Origin: Microbacterium sp. ProA8
GTDB taxonomy: Bacteria; Actinomycetota; Actinomycetes; Actinomycetales; Microbacteriaceae
NCBI RefSeq assembly: GCF_039905635.1
Contig: NZ_CP157000.1
Location: forward strand, 1,426,001-1,490,000
DNA: 64,000 nucleotides
Direction: 5' to 3'
Numbering within the stretch: position 1 is the stretch's first letter; each line of letters starts with the position of its first letter. The notes under the pieces are model-generated. The model was not told where the DNA came from and searched no databases. It saw nothing but the letters and a program-made list of their open reading frames with translations. The position numbers and the translations under genes are program-made. This document shows positions 8,301 through 16,741 of this stretch, one piece after another.

Positions 8301-9107
8301 CAGCCGGTCGGCGCGCTTGATGCTCGGCACCAGCAGCGCCCGGGTGCCGTCGGGCCGCGGCAGGTCGATCGCGATGCCGAGGTTGATGTGCGCCGGCGCG
8401 ACGACCGACGGCTTGCCGTCGATCTCGGCGTAGAACACGTTCTGGCTGGGGAACTCCTTGAGCGCCTGGATGATCGCCCACCCGATGAGGTGCGTGAAGC
8501 TCACCTTGCCGCCACGCGTGCGCGCCATGTGGTTGTTGATGACGATGCGATTGTCGATCATCAGCTTCGCCGGGACGGTGCGGACGCTGGTCGCGGTCGG
8601 GACGGTCAGCGACTCGTCCATGTTGGCCGCGAGGGTCTTCGGCATGCCGCGCAGTGTCGTGACGACGTCGGCCTCGGCCTCGGCCTCGGCCTGCGACGGC
8701 TGGGACTTCGGCGCCTGCGCCGGGATGGGCTGCGGGGCGGCCGGCCGAGCCGTGGTGCGTGCCACGGGCTGCGCGCCGATCACCGGAATCGGCGCGGTCA
8801 CCGGACGGGGCTCGGATGCCGCAGCCGGCGCTGCCGGCGCTGCCGCAGGCGCTGCGGCTGCCGCAGGCGCTGCGGCTGCCGCAGCTGCCGCGGGCGCGGC
8901 TGCTGCCGGCGCTGCTGCTTCCGGCGCGGGGGGCGCCGTCGGTGCTGCGCCGTCGGCAGGGTGGTAGGCCTCGAGAACGGGCCACCACGCCTTGTCGACG
9001 GAGTTCCGGTCGATTTTGAACTGTTCGTACAGTTCCTCGACGAGCCACTCGTTGGCTCCGAACTCTCCCTCGTTCGAAACCCCGACGCCCGTCACCTGGC
9101 TCGACAC
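5334..9107 (-). CDS. kgd: Multifunctional 2-oxoglutarate dehydrogenase E1/E2 (Kgd/OdhA type)
   Basis: 1257 aa. The N-terminal segment NEWLVEELYEQFKIDRNSVD is followed by an Ala/Pro-rich linker (about 60-135), an E2-like acyltransferase domain ending in STYDHRVIQGAGSGEFL, and a full thiamine-dependent E1 region (AHRGRLNVL, then GDAAFSGQG). This E2-E1 fusion is specific to actinobacteria. It decarboxylates 2-oxoglutarate in the TCA cycle together with lipoyl E2 and E3. There is no lipoyl domain, as expected. In relatives the enzyme is inhibited by the FHA protein GarA/OdhI. GTG start at 9107; monocistronic, with its own terminator. Confidence 0.95.
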   Translation of the reverse strand: MSSQVTGVGVSNEGEFGANEWLVEELYEQFKIDRNSVDKAWWPVLEAYHPADGAAPTAPPAPEAAAPAAAAPAAAAAAAAPAAAAAPAAAPAAPAAASEPRPVTAPIPVIGAQPVARTTARPAAPQPIPAQAPKSQPSQAEAEAEADVVTTLRGMPKTLAANMDESLTVPTATSVRTVPAKLMIDNRIVINNHMARTRGGKVSFTHLIGWAIIQALKEFPSQNVFYAEIDGKPSVVAPAHINLGIAIDLPRPDGTRALLVPSIKRADRLTFNEYLTTYEDLVTRARGNKLTAADFQGTTISLTNPGGIGTVHSVPRLMKGQGCIVGAGALEYPAEFQGASDKTLNELAIGKTITLTSTYDHRVIQGAGSGEFLKKVHELLIGQRGFYDDIFAALRIPYAPIHWAADINVDLAERVDKTARVQELINSFRVRGHLMADTDPLEYVQRTHPDLEIENHGLTFWDLDREFVTNGFGGKRQMKLRDILGVLRDSYCRTIGIEYMHIQDPGQRAWFQENVEIKYQKPGHDEQLRILDKLNQAEAFETFLQTKYVGQKRFSLEGGESLIPLLDEILQGAAEAGLDGAAIGMAHRGRLNVLTNIAGKTYGQVFREFEGSVAIGSKSGSGDVKYHLGTEGTFVADNKSELPVYLAANPSHLETVDGVLEGIVRAKQDRKPIGTFTWLPILVHGDAAFSGQGVVVETLQMSQLRGYRTGGTVHVVVNNQVGFTTTPTDARTSVYATDVAKTIQAPIFHVNGDDPEAVTRVAQLAFAYRERFHRDVVVDLVCYRRRGHNEGDDPSMTQPLMTNLIEAKRSVRRLYTEALVGRGDITEEEYQKAKQDFQNRLEIAFAETHAAETGSSPVVVPDAAEEPAAGEPETTGVSREMIGLIGETFVNKPGGFTVHNKLQQLLDKRLDMSRNGSIDWGFGELLAFGSLLLEKTNVRLAGQDSRRGTFVQRHAVLHDRSNGQEWIPLTNLSEDQGRFYIYDSLLSEYAAMAFEYGYSVERADSLVLWEAQFGDFGNGAQSVVDEFISSAEQKWGQQSSVVLLLPHGYEGQGPDHSSARIERYLQMCAQDNMTVARPSTPASYFHLLRRQAYARPRRPLIVFTPKAMLRLRGATSPVEDFLNGKFEPVLDDSRALDKSAVKRVLLHAGKIHWDLRAELEKNPNPAVALVRLEQYYPAPVDELNAVIDSYPNAELVWVQDEPENQGAWPFIALEVVKHLRGRTISRVSRASAASTATGSPKVHAAEQAAIMQQALTV

Positions 9108-9284
9108 GCTGAATCGCCTGCTTTCATCGGTGAAGTTCTGGGATGCGCGCGGGGCTTGCGAGCCCGCACACGCGACGGTTAAGCCTAGCCCAGTCTGCGC
9201 AGGCCGTTCCGGCCTGAAGGGGTGAGGCTGCTGAAAGAACCCGCATGATTATCCGCACAGGAACTGTCACTACCCTTGGCGGTC

Positions 9285-10742
9285 ATGGAGTTCTACGGCG
9301 AAACACCCGACGTCGACCTGACCTACTCGGACGTCTTCCTGGTCCCCCGGCATTCGGCGATCACCAGCCGCCTCGACGTCGACCTCTCGCCCGGCGACGG
9401 CACGACGGCCACGCTGCCGCTGGTGTCGGCCAACATGAACTCCGTCACCGGTGCACGCCTGGCAGCCACCCTGGCTCGTCGCGGCGGTCTCGGCGTGCTG
9501 CCGCAGGACATGCCGCTGCAGGAGCTGGATGCCGCGATCCGCTGGGTGAAGGCGCAGCCGGTCGAGTGGGACACGCCCCTCGTCCTGCCCGCCGATGCGA
9601 CGGTCGCCGATGCCGCCCGGCTGCTGCCCGCGACGGACGGCCACGGCATCGTGGTCGCCGACGCCGCCGCCGGGCGGTTGGACGCGGACGACATCCTCGG
9701 CATCGTTCCGGCCACGCGGCTCGGCACGGCCCTGCCCGACGCGCGCCTGGGCGACCTCGCACGCGGGCGCGCGGCATCCGTCGACGCCGAGGACATCGAG
9801 AGCGCGCGCCACGCGTTCGACGTCATCGTCGCCGCCGAGGCGGAGACGGTGTGCGTGCTGCACCACGGCCACCTGGTCGGAACGCTCTCGCGCCGCAGCG
9901 CCCTGCGCTCGACGCTCTACCGGCCCGCGGTCGACGCATCGGGCCGCCTCATCGTCGCCGCCGCGGTCGGCATCAACGGCGACGTGGCCGCGAAGGCTCG
10001 AGCGCTCGCCGCGGCCGGGGTCGACGTACTCGTCGTCGACACCGCGCACGGGCACCAGGAGGGCATGCTGCGCGCGCTGCGCACGGTGGCGGACCTCGAC
10101 CTCGGCATCCCGATCGCCGCCGGCAACGTCGTGACCGCCGAGGGCGTGCACGATCTCGTCACCGCCGGTGCGACGATCCTCAAGGTCGGCGTCGGACCGG
10201 GCGCGATGTGCACGACCCGCATGATGACGGCCGTCGGCCGGCCGCAGTTCTCGGCCGTCCTCGAGACGGCCGAAGCCGCGCGGCTGATGGGCGCGCACGT
10301 GTGGGCGGACGGCGGCGTGCGGTACCCGCGCGACGTGGCGCTGGCGCTCGCGGCGGGCGCGGCATCCGTGATGATCGGCTCGTGGTTCGCCGGCACCATC
10401 GAGGCGCCGGGCGAGCTGCAGGTCGACGAGGCCGGCCGCTCCTACAAGGAGTCGTGGGGCATGGCCTCGACGAAGGCCGTCCACGAGCGGTTCGGCCGGC
10501 TCGACCCCTACGAGCTCGCCCGCAAAGAGCTGTTCGCCGAGGGCATCTCGTCGTCGAAGATCTACCTCGACCCGTTGCGTCCGGGCCTCGAGGACCTCCT
10601 CGACATGATCACCTCGGGGGTGCGCTCGTCGTTCACCTACGCCGGTGCGTCGACCGTCGCGGAGTTCCACGACCGGGCCCGCGTCGGTCTGCAGTCCGCC
10701 GCCGGCTACGAAGAGGGCAAGGCGCTCCCCGTCAGCTGGTGA
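9285..10742 (+). CDS. guaB1: GuaB1 family IMP dehydrogenase-related protein, probable GMP reductase
   Basis: 485 aa from the ATG at 9285; a TTG at 9276 is in frame. The TIM barrel holds the IMPDH/GMPR signature with the catalytic cysteine in GVGPGAMCTTRMMT, and two CBS-like segments are inserted near residues 95-215. The mycobacterial GuaB1 enzyme was shown to reduce GMP to IMP rather than make XMP, so purine salvage is the better call than GuaB. No Shine-Dalgarno is visible. TACCCT lies eight bases upstream, hinting at a nearly leaderless mRNA. Confidence 0.88.
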   Translation: MEFYGETPDVDLTYSDVFLVPRHSAITSRLDVDLSPGDGTTATLPLVSANMNSVTGARLAATLARRGGLGVLPQDMPLQELDAAIRWVKAQPVEWDTPLVLPADATVADAARLLPATDGHGIVVADAAAGRLDADDILGIVPATRLGTALPDARLGDLARGRAASVDAEDIESARHAFDVIVAAEAETVCVLHHGHLVGTLSRRSALRSTLYRPAVDASGRLIVAAAVGINGDVAAKARALAAAGVDVLVVDTAHGHQEGMLRALRTVADLDLGIPIAAGNVVTAEGVHDLVTAGATILKVGVGPGAMCTTRMMTAVGRPQFSAVLETAEAARLMGAHVWADGGVRYPRDVALALAAGAASVMIGSWFAGTIEAPGELQVDEAGRSYKESWGMASTKAVHERFGRLDPYELARKELFAEGISSSKIYLDPLRPGLEDLLDMITSGVRSSFTYAGASTVAEFHDRARVGLQSAAGYEEGKALPVSW

Positions 10743-10762
10743 CACTGCGGACCCGGTCGCCA

Positions 10763-11899
10763 TCACGTCCGGCCGGGATTGCGGCCGGCCTCCTCCGCGC
10801 CGCGATCGCGCCGTCGGTCCTGATCGGTGTCGCCGTCGCCCGCTGAATCTTCGTCGTCTCCGTACTGACTGCGGATGGCGCGGCCTTCCTCGACGTCCTT
10901 GCGTGCCTTCTCGGCGGCCTTGTCGCTCTTGCGCGTGTCGCGGGGCGGCAACTGGATGTCCTCTTCGGCGGCGATGCCCGCCTGCAGCTGCCGGCCTCGC
11001 TCCAGCTCAGCATCGAACTCCGCGCCGAACAGCAGGGCGATGTTCGCGATCCACAGCCACAGCAGGAAGACGATGACGCCCGCGAGCGAACCGTAGGTGC
11101 GGTCGTAGTTCGAGAAGTTCGCGACATAGAGGCCGAAGGCCACCGACGCGATGACGAGGACGAGGATGGCCAGAAGCGACCCGAGGCTGATCCACCGGAA
11201 CTTCGGCTGCTTCGCGTTGGGGGTGGCGTAGAAGAGGATCGCGACCATCACCACGACGATCGCCGCGAGCACCGGCCATTTGACGATCTCCCACACGGTC
11301 GTGGCGACCTCCCCGAGCCCGAGTGCCGACCCGACGGCGTCGGCCACCGGCCCCGACACGACGAGGATCACCAGGGCGACGACGATCAGTGCCACGCCGA
11401 TCAGGGTGATGAGGATCTGCGCCGGCTTCAGTTTCCAGAACGGTCGGCCCTCCTCGATCTCGTAGACGCGGTTCATCGCGCGGCTGAAGGCGCCCACGTA
11501 CCCGGATGCCGACCAGATCGCCAGCGCCAGGCCGAGGATGAGGCCCCAGCCTGCGGCGGGGGAGTCCGCCGCCTGCTCGAGCGGACCTCGCAGGGTGTCC
11601 GCCGCATCGGGTGCGACGCCGTCGACGATGCCGATGAGCGCATCGGTGGCCTCGCCGTTGCGGGCGATCAGCCCGAAGATCGAGAACACCGCGACCAAGC
11701 CCGGGAAGATCGCCAGCACCGAGTAGTAGGTCAGGGCGGCGGCGATGTCGGTGCACTCGTCGGCCGAGAACTCGCGTGCGGTCTTGACGAAGACGTACTT
11801 CCAGGATCGCTTCTTGATCTCACGCGGGGTGTCGGGTTTGTCGGCGTGCTCGGGATCGGGTGCGCGGCGCCCATCGCGTTCCTGGTCCGTCGTGGTCAT
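10763..11899 (-). CDS. YihY/BrkB family inner membrane protein
   Basis: 378 aa from the ATG at 11899, which has GAGGAC nearby. Family motifs are AALTYYSVLAIFPGLVAVFS in TM1 and a TYGSLAGVIVFLLWLWI segment near TM5-6. About six membrane segments are followed by a charged, Asp/Arg-rich cytoplasmic tail of about 80 residues. The old ribonuclease BN name for this family is wrong, and the function is unknown; transport or envelope roles have been proposed. It converges on guaB1 with a gap of only 20 bases. Confidence 0.88.
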   Translation of the reverse strand: MTTTDQERDGRRAPDPEHADKPDTPREIKKRSWKYVFVKTAREFSADECTDIAAALTYYSVLAIFPGLVAVFSIFGLIARNGEATDALIGIVDGVAPDAADTLRGPLEQAADSPAAGWGLILGLALAIWSASGYVGAFSRAMNRVYEIEEGRPFWKLKPAQILITLIGVALIVVALVILVVSGPVADAVGSALGLGEVATTVWEIVKWPVLAAIVVVMVAILFYATPNAKQPKFRWISLGSLLAILVLVIASVAFGLYVANFSNYDRTYGSLAGVIVFLLWLWIANIALLFGAEFDAELERGRQLQAGIAAEEDIQLPPRDTRKSDKAAEKARKDVEEGRAIRSQYGDDEDSAGDGDTDQDRRRDRGAEEAGRNPGRT

Positions 11900-12015
11900 G
11901 GCGTCCTCATCCCTTCTGCCCACCGGCGCGAACCGCCGGAAGGGCCATCGTGCGAGGGCACGGCGAAGGCGGCGAGGGGCTTGACAGCGGCCCGTCGGGC
12001 GCCGCACCCCTGCCG

Positions 12016-12031
12016 TAGACTTGTCGGCACG
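12016..12031 (+). promoter_or_regulatory. -10-like element before the CNNM operon uORF
   Basis: TAGACT at 12016-12021 is a good actinobacterial -10. A start site about seven bases downstream would fall at or within four bases of the ATG at 12032, so the short leader ORF would be translated from the extreme 5' end of the mRNA. Confidence 0.55.
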
Positions 12032-12103
12032 ATGGACGACCCTCCTAGTTGCAGACAATCGCCCCACCGACCCGCTTCCCGATCCCAGGGGGGTGATGCG
12101 TGA
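12032..12103 (+). CDS. Acidic/proline leader peptide uORF upstream of the CNNM transporter
   Basis: A 23-codon ORF starts at ATG 12032 with the residues MDDPPSC and ends in a TGA (12101-12103) that shares its last base with the transporter ATG (TGATG). The Asp-Asp-Pro-Pro start resembles MgtL-type leaders, where nascent acidic/proline stretches destabilise ribosomes at low magnesium. The overlap with the downstream start would couple the two reading frames. That it is translated, and that it senses Mg2+, is inference. It lies at the predicted 5' end of the mRNA. Confidence 0.5.
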   Translation: MDDPPSCRQSPHRPASRSQGGDA

Positions 12104-13434
12104 TGGATTACGTCATGTTGGGCGTGGGGCTTCTGCTCACGATCGGCACCGGCCTCTTCGTGGCGAGCGAGTTCGCGCTCGTCAACCTCGACCGGGCCGA
12201 TCTCGAATCCCGCCAGGAGGCGGGCGAGACCCGGCTCTCGCTCACGATCAGCGCGCTGCGGATCACATCCACCCACCTCTCCAGCGCGCAGCTGGGCATC
12301 ACGCTCACCACGCTCCTGACCGGTTACACGATGGAGCCGGCGATCTCGAACCTGCTGGCGCCCGTCTTCGACGCGTGGGGCATCCCCTCCGGCGTGGCAC
12401 GGCCTCTCGCGGCCGTCATCGGCGTGTCGATCGCGACGGTGTTCTCGATGATCCTCGGCGAGCTCGTGCCCAAGAACTTCGCGCTCGCGATTCCGCGCCA
12501 GACCGCGAAGCTCGTCATGCCGTTCCAGGTGGCGTTCACGACGGTGTTCCGTCCCGCGGTGGTCGTGCTCAACGGCAGCGCGAACGGCGTGCTGCGCGCG
12601 GTCGGCATCGAACCCAAGGAGGAGCTGTCGGGCGCCCGCACGGCCGAGGAGCTGTCGAGCCTGGTCCGGCGCTCGGCCAGCGCCGGCGTGCTCGAGGAGG
12701 ACACCGCGTCCCTCCTCGACCGCAGCCTCACCTTCGCCCGCCTGTCGGCGGCCGATGTGATGACGCCGCGGCCCAGCATCCACGCCCTCGCGGCCGACGA
12801 CTCGGCCGAGGACGTCATCCAGCTCGCCCGCCGCACCGGGCACAGCCGGTTCCCCGTGTACGGCGAGGATATGGACGACATCACCGGCATCGTGCACCTG
12901 AAGGCCGCCGTCGGCGTGCCCCGCGAGCGCCGGGCCGACGTTCCGGCCGCCGCGCTCGCGACCGAGCCGCTGCGCTTTCCCGAGGCGGTCCACCTCGATG
13001 CGCTCGTCGCCGAGCTGCGCGCCCGGGGGTACCAGATGGCCGTCGTCGTCGACGAGTATGGCGGCACCGCCGGCGTCGTCACGCTCGAGGACCTCGTCGA
13101 GGAGATCGTCGGCGAGGTGCTCGACGAGCACGACCGCCGTCGCGCGGGCATCGTGCGGGTCGACGACACCGTCATCTTCCCCGGCGAGCTGCGGCCCGAC
13201 GAGGTGCGCGATCGCACCGGCATCCGCATCCCGGAAGGCGATGTCTACGACACCGTCGGCGGCTACATCATGAGCGTGCTCGAACGCATTCCCGTGGCGG
13301 GCGACACCCTCGAGATCGAGGACGGCTCTCTCGAAGTGCAGCGGATGGAAGGACGCAGGGTGGACCGCGTGCGGTTCACGCCCACGCCGATGCCGAACGA
13401 CGGCGCGACCACCGAGGCGGGTGATCGCCGATGA
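12103..13434 (+). CDS. CNNM/CorC (HlyC) family divalent cation transporter
   Basis: 443 aa. The N-terminal DUF21 membrane domain (about 1-190, with [13 protein letters not shown] and [13 protein letters not shown]) is followed by a CBS pair (about 205-335, with [11 protein letters not shown] and [20 protein letters not shown]) and the CorC_HlyC domain (about 345-425). CNNM/MpfA proteins export or exchange Mg2+, with CBS domains sensing ATP-Mg. The ATG at 12103 has AGGGGGG eight bases upstream. It heads a two-gene operon with a second, shorter paralogue and lies behind a leader peptide. Confidence 0.92.
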   Translation: MDYVMLGVGLLLTIGTGLFVASEFALVNLDRADLESRQEAGETRLSLTISALRITSTHLSSAQLGITLTTLLTGYTMEPAISNLLAPVFDAWGIPSGVARPLAAVIGVSIATVFSMILGELVPKNFALAIPRQTAKLVMPFQVAFTTVFRPAVVVLNGSANGVLRAVGIEPKEELSGARTAEELSSLVRRSASAGVLEEDTASLLDRSLTFARLSAADVMTPRPSIHALAADDSAEDVIQLARRTGHSRFPVYGEDMDDITGIVHLKAAVGVPRERRADVPAAALATEPLRFPEAVHLDALVAELRARGYQMAVVVDEYGGTAGVVTLEDLVEEIVGEVLDEHDRRRAGIVRVDDTVIFPGELRPDEVRDRTGIRIPEGDVYDTVGGYIMSVLERIPVAGDTLEIEDGSLEVQRMEGRRVDRVRFTPTPMPNDGATTEAGDRR

Positions 13435-14489
13435 ACGACTGGGCCGGAATCGCCTGGCTGGTGGTGCTGCTCATCGCCAACGCCTTCTTCGTCGGCGCCG
13501 AGTTCGCCGTCATCTCGGCTCGCCGCTCGCAGATCGAGCCGCTCGCCGAGAAGGGCTCGCGGTCGGCCAAGACCGCGCTGTACGCGATGGAGCACGCGAC
13601 GCTCATGCTGGCGACGAGCCAGCTCGGCATCACGATCTGCTCGCTGCTGATCCTGAACGTGTCGGAGCCCGCCATCCACCACCTGCTCGCCGAGCCCTTG
13701 GGTCTCACCGGCTGGTCGGAGGCCGTCGTGGACGGCGTCGCGTTCGCCGTGGCGCTCGTGGTGGTGTCGTACCTGCACGTCGTGTTCGGCGAGATGGTGC
13801 CGAAGAACCTCGCGTTCTCGGTGCCCGATCGCGCGGTGCTGATGCTCGCGACGCCGCTGGTATGGGTGTCGAAGCTGTTCCATCCGATCATCGTGAGCCT
13901 CAACTGGATCGCGAACCACGTGGTGCGCCTGTTCGGTGTCGAGCCGAAGGACGAGGCCGCCTCGACCTTCACGCTCGAGGAGGTCGCGACGATCGTGAAC
14001 CAGTCGCGCATCGAGGGTGTGCTCGACGACGCGGCGGGCACCGTGTCGGCCGCGCTGGAGTTCACCGACAAGAAGGCCGCCGACGTCGCGGTGCCCCTGT
14101 CGCAGCTCGTGACGCTGCCCGAGACCACGACCCCCGCCGAAATCGAACGCGCGGTCGCCAAGCACGGCTTCTCGCGCTACGTGATCGTCGACGAGGGCGG
14201 TGTGCCGGTCGGCTACGTGCACCTCAAGGACATCCTGCGGGCGGCGGAAGGACCGGATGCCGCGACCGACGTCACCCTCCCGATCCCGACCAAGCGCATC
14301 CACCACATGGTGCCCGTGCTCGAGTCGACCGATCTCGAGGACGCGCTCGCGGTCATGCGCCGCGCCGGCCGTCACCTCGCGCAGGTGCGCGACGAGGCCG
14401 GAGAGATCACCGCGGTGCTCTTCCTCGAGGACATCATCGAGGAGCTCATCGGAGAGGTGCAGGACGCGACCCGCCGACGCGGCTTCTGA
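13431..14489 (+). CDS. CNNM family transporter paralogue without the CorC_HlyC domain
   Basis: 352 aa, starting inside the previous gene (ATGA). It has a DUF21 domain with the same FVGAEFAVISARR and EMVPKNLAF motifs, then a CBS pair (about 200-340), and ends directly after the second CBS. The C-terminal CorC_HlyC domain of its partner is missing. Paired full-length and short paralogues are common in actinobacteria and may form heterodimers, since CNNM proteins work as dimers. A palindromic terminator element follows after 10 bases. Confidence 0.9.
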   Translation: MNDWAGIAWLVVLLIANAFFVGAEFAVISARRSQIEPLAEKGSRSAKTALYAMEHATLMLATSQLGITICSLLILNVSEPAIHHLLAEPLGLTGWSEAVVDGVAFAVALVVVSYLHVVFGEMVPKNLAFSVPDRAVLMLATPLVWVSKLFHPIIVSLNWIANHVVRLFGVEPKDEAASTFTLEEVATIVNQSRIEGVLDDAAGTVSAALEFTDKKAADVAVPLSQLVTLPETTTPAEIERAVAKHGFSRYVIVDEGGVPVGYVHLKDILRAAEGPDAATDVTLPIPTKRIHHMVPVLESTDLEDALAVMRRAGRHLAQVRDEAGEITAVLFLEDIIEELIGEVQDATRRRGF

Positions 14490-14499
14490 GTCCGCGACC

Positions 14500-14604
14500 G
14501 GTCGTTGAGCAAGGAGCTCAGCGACGTGACAAACGCCCCGAGCCCGGCGCACTGCGCCGGGCTCGGGGCGTTTCTCTCGCACGTTCCTCGCTTGCTCAAC
14601 GACC
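14500..14604. repeat. REP-like palindrome containing a bidirectional terminator
   Basis: The outer arms GGTCGTTGAGCAAG (14500-14513) and CTTGCTCAACGACC (14591-14604) are perfectly complementary. Inside, a 21-bp perfect stem (14531-14551 with 14553-14573, starting AAACGCCCCGAGCC) closes a minimal loop and runs into TTT then TCTC. It sits between convergent genes and probably terminates both. A sister element lies at 34853-34962. Confidence 0.8.
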
Positions 14605-14630
14605 GAGGTCATGGTCGGGGGCGGACGGGC

Positions 14631-15695
14631 TCAGCGCCGGGCGCGGAGGTACTGCTTCGGCCAGTAGTCGATGTCGGCGCCGAGCTCCGCGGCGGCCCGC
14701 AGCGCGTAATGCGGGTCACGCAGCCATTCGCGGCCGGCCATGACGGCGTCGGCCGCGTCCTCGGCGAGCACGCGCTCGGCGTGGGCGGCGTCGTCGATCA
14801 TGCCGACGGCGTTCACCGGCACGCCGGCTTCGCGTCGCACCCGGGCGGCGAGGTCGACCTGGTAGCCCGGACCGGTGGTGAGCTGCTGGTGGGCGACGAG
14901 TCCGCCGCTGGAGATGTCGAAGAAGTCGGCGCCCCGCTCGGCCGCCCAGCCCGCGACGGTGGCGGTCTCGTCGGCATCCCACCCGCCGTCGGCCCAGTCG
15001 GTGGCGGAGAATCTCACGATCACCGGAACGCCGGGGGCGGCATCCGTCACCGCATCCAGCGCCCGCAGTACGAGCCGTGCGCGGTTCTCGAGCGAGCCGC
15101 CGTACTCGTCGTTACGGTGGTTCGACAGGGGCGAGAGGAACTGGTGCAGCAGGTAGCCGTGCGCGGCATGCAGCTCGAGCACCTGGAACCCCGCGGCCAC
15201 GGCGCGGCGGGCCGCCGCGGCGAAGTCGGCGACGACGCGGTCGATGCCGTCGAGGTCGAGGGCGACCGGCTCGGCGAAGCCGTCGAACGCGATCGCCGAC
15301 GGGGCCACGGTCGTCCAGCCGCCGTCCGACGCTGCCACGCTTCCGCGCCGGCCCGAGAACGGCGGCCAGGTGGAGGCCTTGCGTCCGGCGTGCGCGAGCT
15401 GCACGCCAGCCACTGCGCCGCGGCGGCGTATCGCGTCGACGATCGGCGCCCACGCGTCGCGCTGCTCGTCGTTCCACAGGCCGGTGTCGTCGGCGGAGAT
15501 CCGACCCTCCGGCGACACCGCCGTCGCCTCGGCCACGATGAGCCCCGCGCCGCCCGACGCGAACTGCGCGAGATGGGTGTGGTGCCACTCCAGCGGCACG
15601 CCCTCGACCGCGCTGTACTGGCACATCGGCGAGACCCACAGACGGTTGCGCACCGTCACGTCGCGCAGGCTGAGAGGGGTGAAAAGGCGGCTCAT
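14631..15695 (-). CDS. NADH:flavin oxidoreductase, Old Yellow Enzyme family (NamA-like)
   Basis: 354 aa from the ATG at 15695, preceded by GGAGA. The FMN-binding TIM barrel shows SPMCQYSA near residue 23, GVQLAHAGRKAS near 100, AHGYLLHQFLSPLSN (active-site His/Tyr region), and MAGREWLRDPHYAL near the end. These are features of the thermophilic-like OYE class (YqjM/NamA), which reduces activated alkenes with NAD(P)H. The physiological substrate is unknown; stress and electrophile detoxification is usually proposed. It is divergent from the NnrD-like gene. Confidence 0.92.
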   Translation of the reverse strand: MSRLFTPLSLRDVTVRNRLWVSPMCQYSAVEGVPLEWHHTHLAQFASGGAGLIVAEATAVSPEGRISADDTGLWNDEQRDAWAPIVDAIRRRGAVAGVQLAHAGRKASTWPPFSGRRGSVAASDGGWTTVAPSAIAFDGFAEPVALDLDGIDRVVADFAAAARRAVAAGFQVLELHAAHGYLLHQFLSPLSNHRNDEYGGSLENRARLVLRALDAVTDAAPGVPVIVRFSATDWADGGWDADETATVAGWAAERGADFFDISSGGLVAHQQLTTGPGYQVDLAARVRREAGVPVNAVGMIDDAAHAERVLAEDAADAVMAGREWLRDPHYALRAAAELGADIDYWPKQYLRARR

Positions 15696-15724
15696 CGGGT
15701 CTCCGGATCGGATCGGGGGCGCGG

Positions 15725-15736
15725 TACTGTGACCAC
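15725..15736 (+). promoter_or_regulatory. Leaderless promoter -10 element (TACTGT)
   Basis: TACTGT at 15725-15730 ends exactly six bases before the ATG at 15737, and no Shine-Dalgarno is present. This predicts transcription starting at or next to the start codon. Confidence 0.5.
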
Positions 15737-16600
15737 ATGGTGAGGACGTGGACGCGGGCGGACGCCGCCCACGCCCTGCGCAGGCCAACGGCCGACGACG
15801 ACAAGTATTCCCGAGGCGTACTGGGTATGCGGACGGGCTCCCAGCCGTATCCGGGTGCGGCGGTACTCGGTGTCGAGGCCGCGTGGCGCACCGGAATCGG
15901 CATGGTGCGGTACCTCGGCCCCGATCGTCCGAGCGATCTGGTGCTCGCCCGCCGGCCCGAAACGGTGACGGCGGACGGCCGCGTACAGGCGTGGGTGATC
16001 GGATCGGGAACGGATGCCGCCGCCCGGCCGCCCGGCGAAGCGGATGCGCTGCGGTCCCTGCTGTCCGACACCGACCCCGTCGTGGTCGACGCGGGCGCGC
16101 TGGATCTGGCCGCCGAGGCCACCGCGCCGCGCATCCTCACGCCGCACGACCGCGAGCACGCGCGGCTGCGATCGGCTCTCGGGCTCGGGCACGCGCCCGC
16201 GGATCGCGCCGCTGCGGCGCGCGAGACGGCTGAAGCCACCGGCGCGGTCGTGCTGCTCAAGGGTGCGGTGACGGTCGTGGTCGCGCCCGACGGCTGGACC
16301 GCGACCATCCAGTCGGGCACGCCGTGGCTCGCCACGGCGGGCACGGGCGACGTCCTCGCCGGGGTCATCGGCGCGCTGGTCGCCGGCGCTGTCGCGCGCG
16401 GGGAATCGACGGACGCCGCGTCTCTCGCGGCCCTCGCCGCCTCCGGTGCCTGGCTGCACGGGCGAGCGGGGGCCGTCGCGGCCACCGGTGCGAGCGTCGC
16501 CCGCGCGCCGAGCTCGCCGCCGTTCGGCGACGGACCCATCACGGCGCTGGACGTCGCGGAGGCGTTGCCGCGCGCCGTCGCCGAGACGCTCGCGCACTGA
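15737..16600 (+). CDS. nnrD: ADP-dependent (S)-NAD(P)H-hydrate dehydratase
   Basis: 287 aa, ribokinase-like fold. It has the YjeF_C signatures KYSRGVLGMRTGSQPYPGAAVLG near residue 23 and TAGTGDVLAGVIGALVAG near residue 200, with the catalytic Asp. The enzyme repairs S-NADHX and S-NADPHX back to the cofactor using ADP. The N-terminal epimerase domain (NnrE), fused in many bacteria, is absent, so epimerase activity would have to come from another gene. Single gene. Confidence 0.9.
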   Translation: MVRTWTRADAAHALRRPTADDDKYSRGVLGMRTGSQPYPGAAVLGVEAAWRTGIGMVRYLGPDRPSDLVLARRPETVTADGRVQAWVIGSGTDAAARPPGEADALRSLLSDTDPVVVDAGALDLAAEATAPRILTPHDREHARLRSALGLGHAPADRAAAARETAEATGAVVLLKGAVTVVVAPDGWTATIQSGTPWLATAGTGDVLAGVIGALVAGAVARGESTDAASLAALAASGAWLHGRAGAVAATGASVARAPSSPPFGDGPITALDVAEALPRAVAETLAH

Positions 16601-16741
16601 GTCGCCCCGCCGGCCACGCAGCGCCCCGGGTCTGCGGGAGGCGCCGGGTCGCGGCATCCGGAATCGCCTGCCGCCTGCGATCCGATTCGGTGTGTCGTCG
16701 GCGTGGCGGGCGGCACGGCGGCGCGTCCCTAGGATGGTGGG
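16601..16741. other. Non-coding gap with promoter of the GT87-like gene
   Basis: No coding signal in 141 bases. It holds one intergenic GGCATCC copy (16653-16659) and, at its end, TAGGAT (16730-16735) exactly six bases before a GTG, the leaderless arrangement seen repeatedly here. Confidence 0.5.

Noticed and set aside
8800..8960. Frameshift or repeat expansion in the kgd linker
   Set aside because: The GCTGCCGGC/GCGGCTGCC tandem pattern codes for the normal Ala/Pro linker of this enzyme, and the frame is intact.
6561..9182. An 873-codon open frame on the + strand opposite kgd
   Set aside because: It mirrors the kgd codons, has no recognisable domain, and kgd is unmistakable on the other strand.
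12022..12102. M-box or yybP-ykoY type riboswitch ahead of the CNNM genes
   Set aside because: The leader is only about 75 bases, lacks the conserved cores of both classes, and is fully occupied by the uORF.
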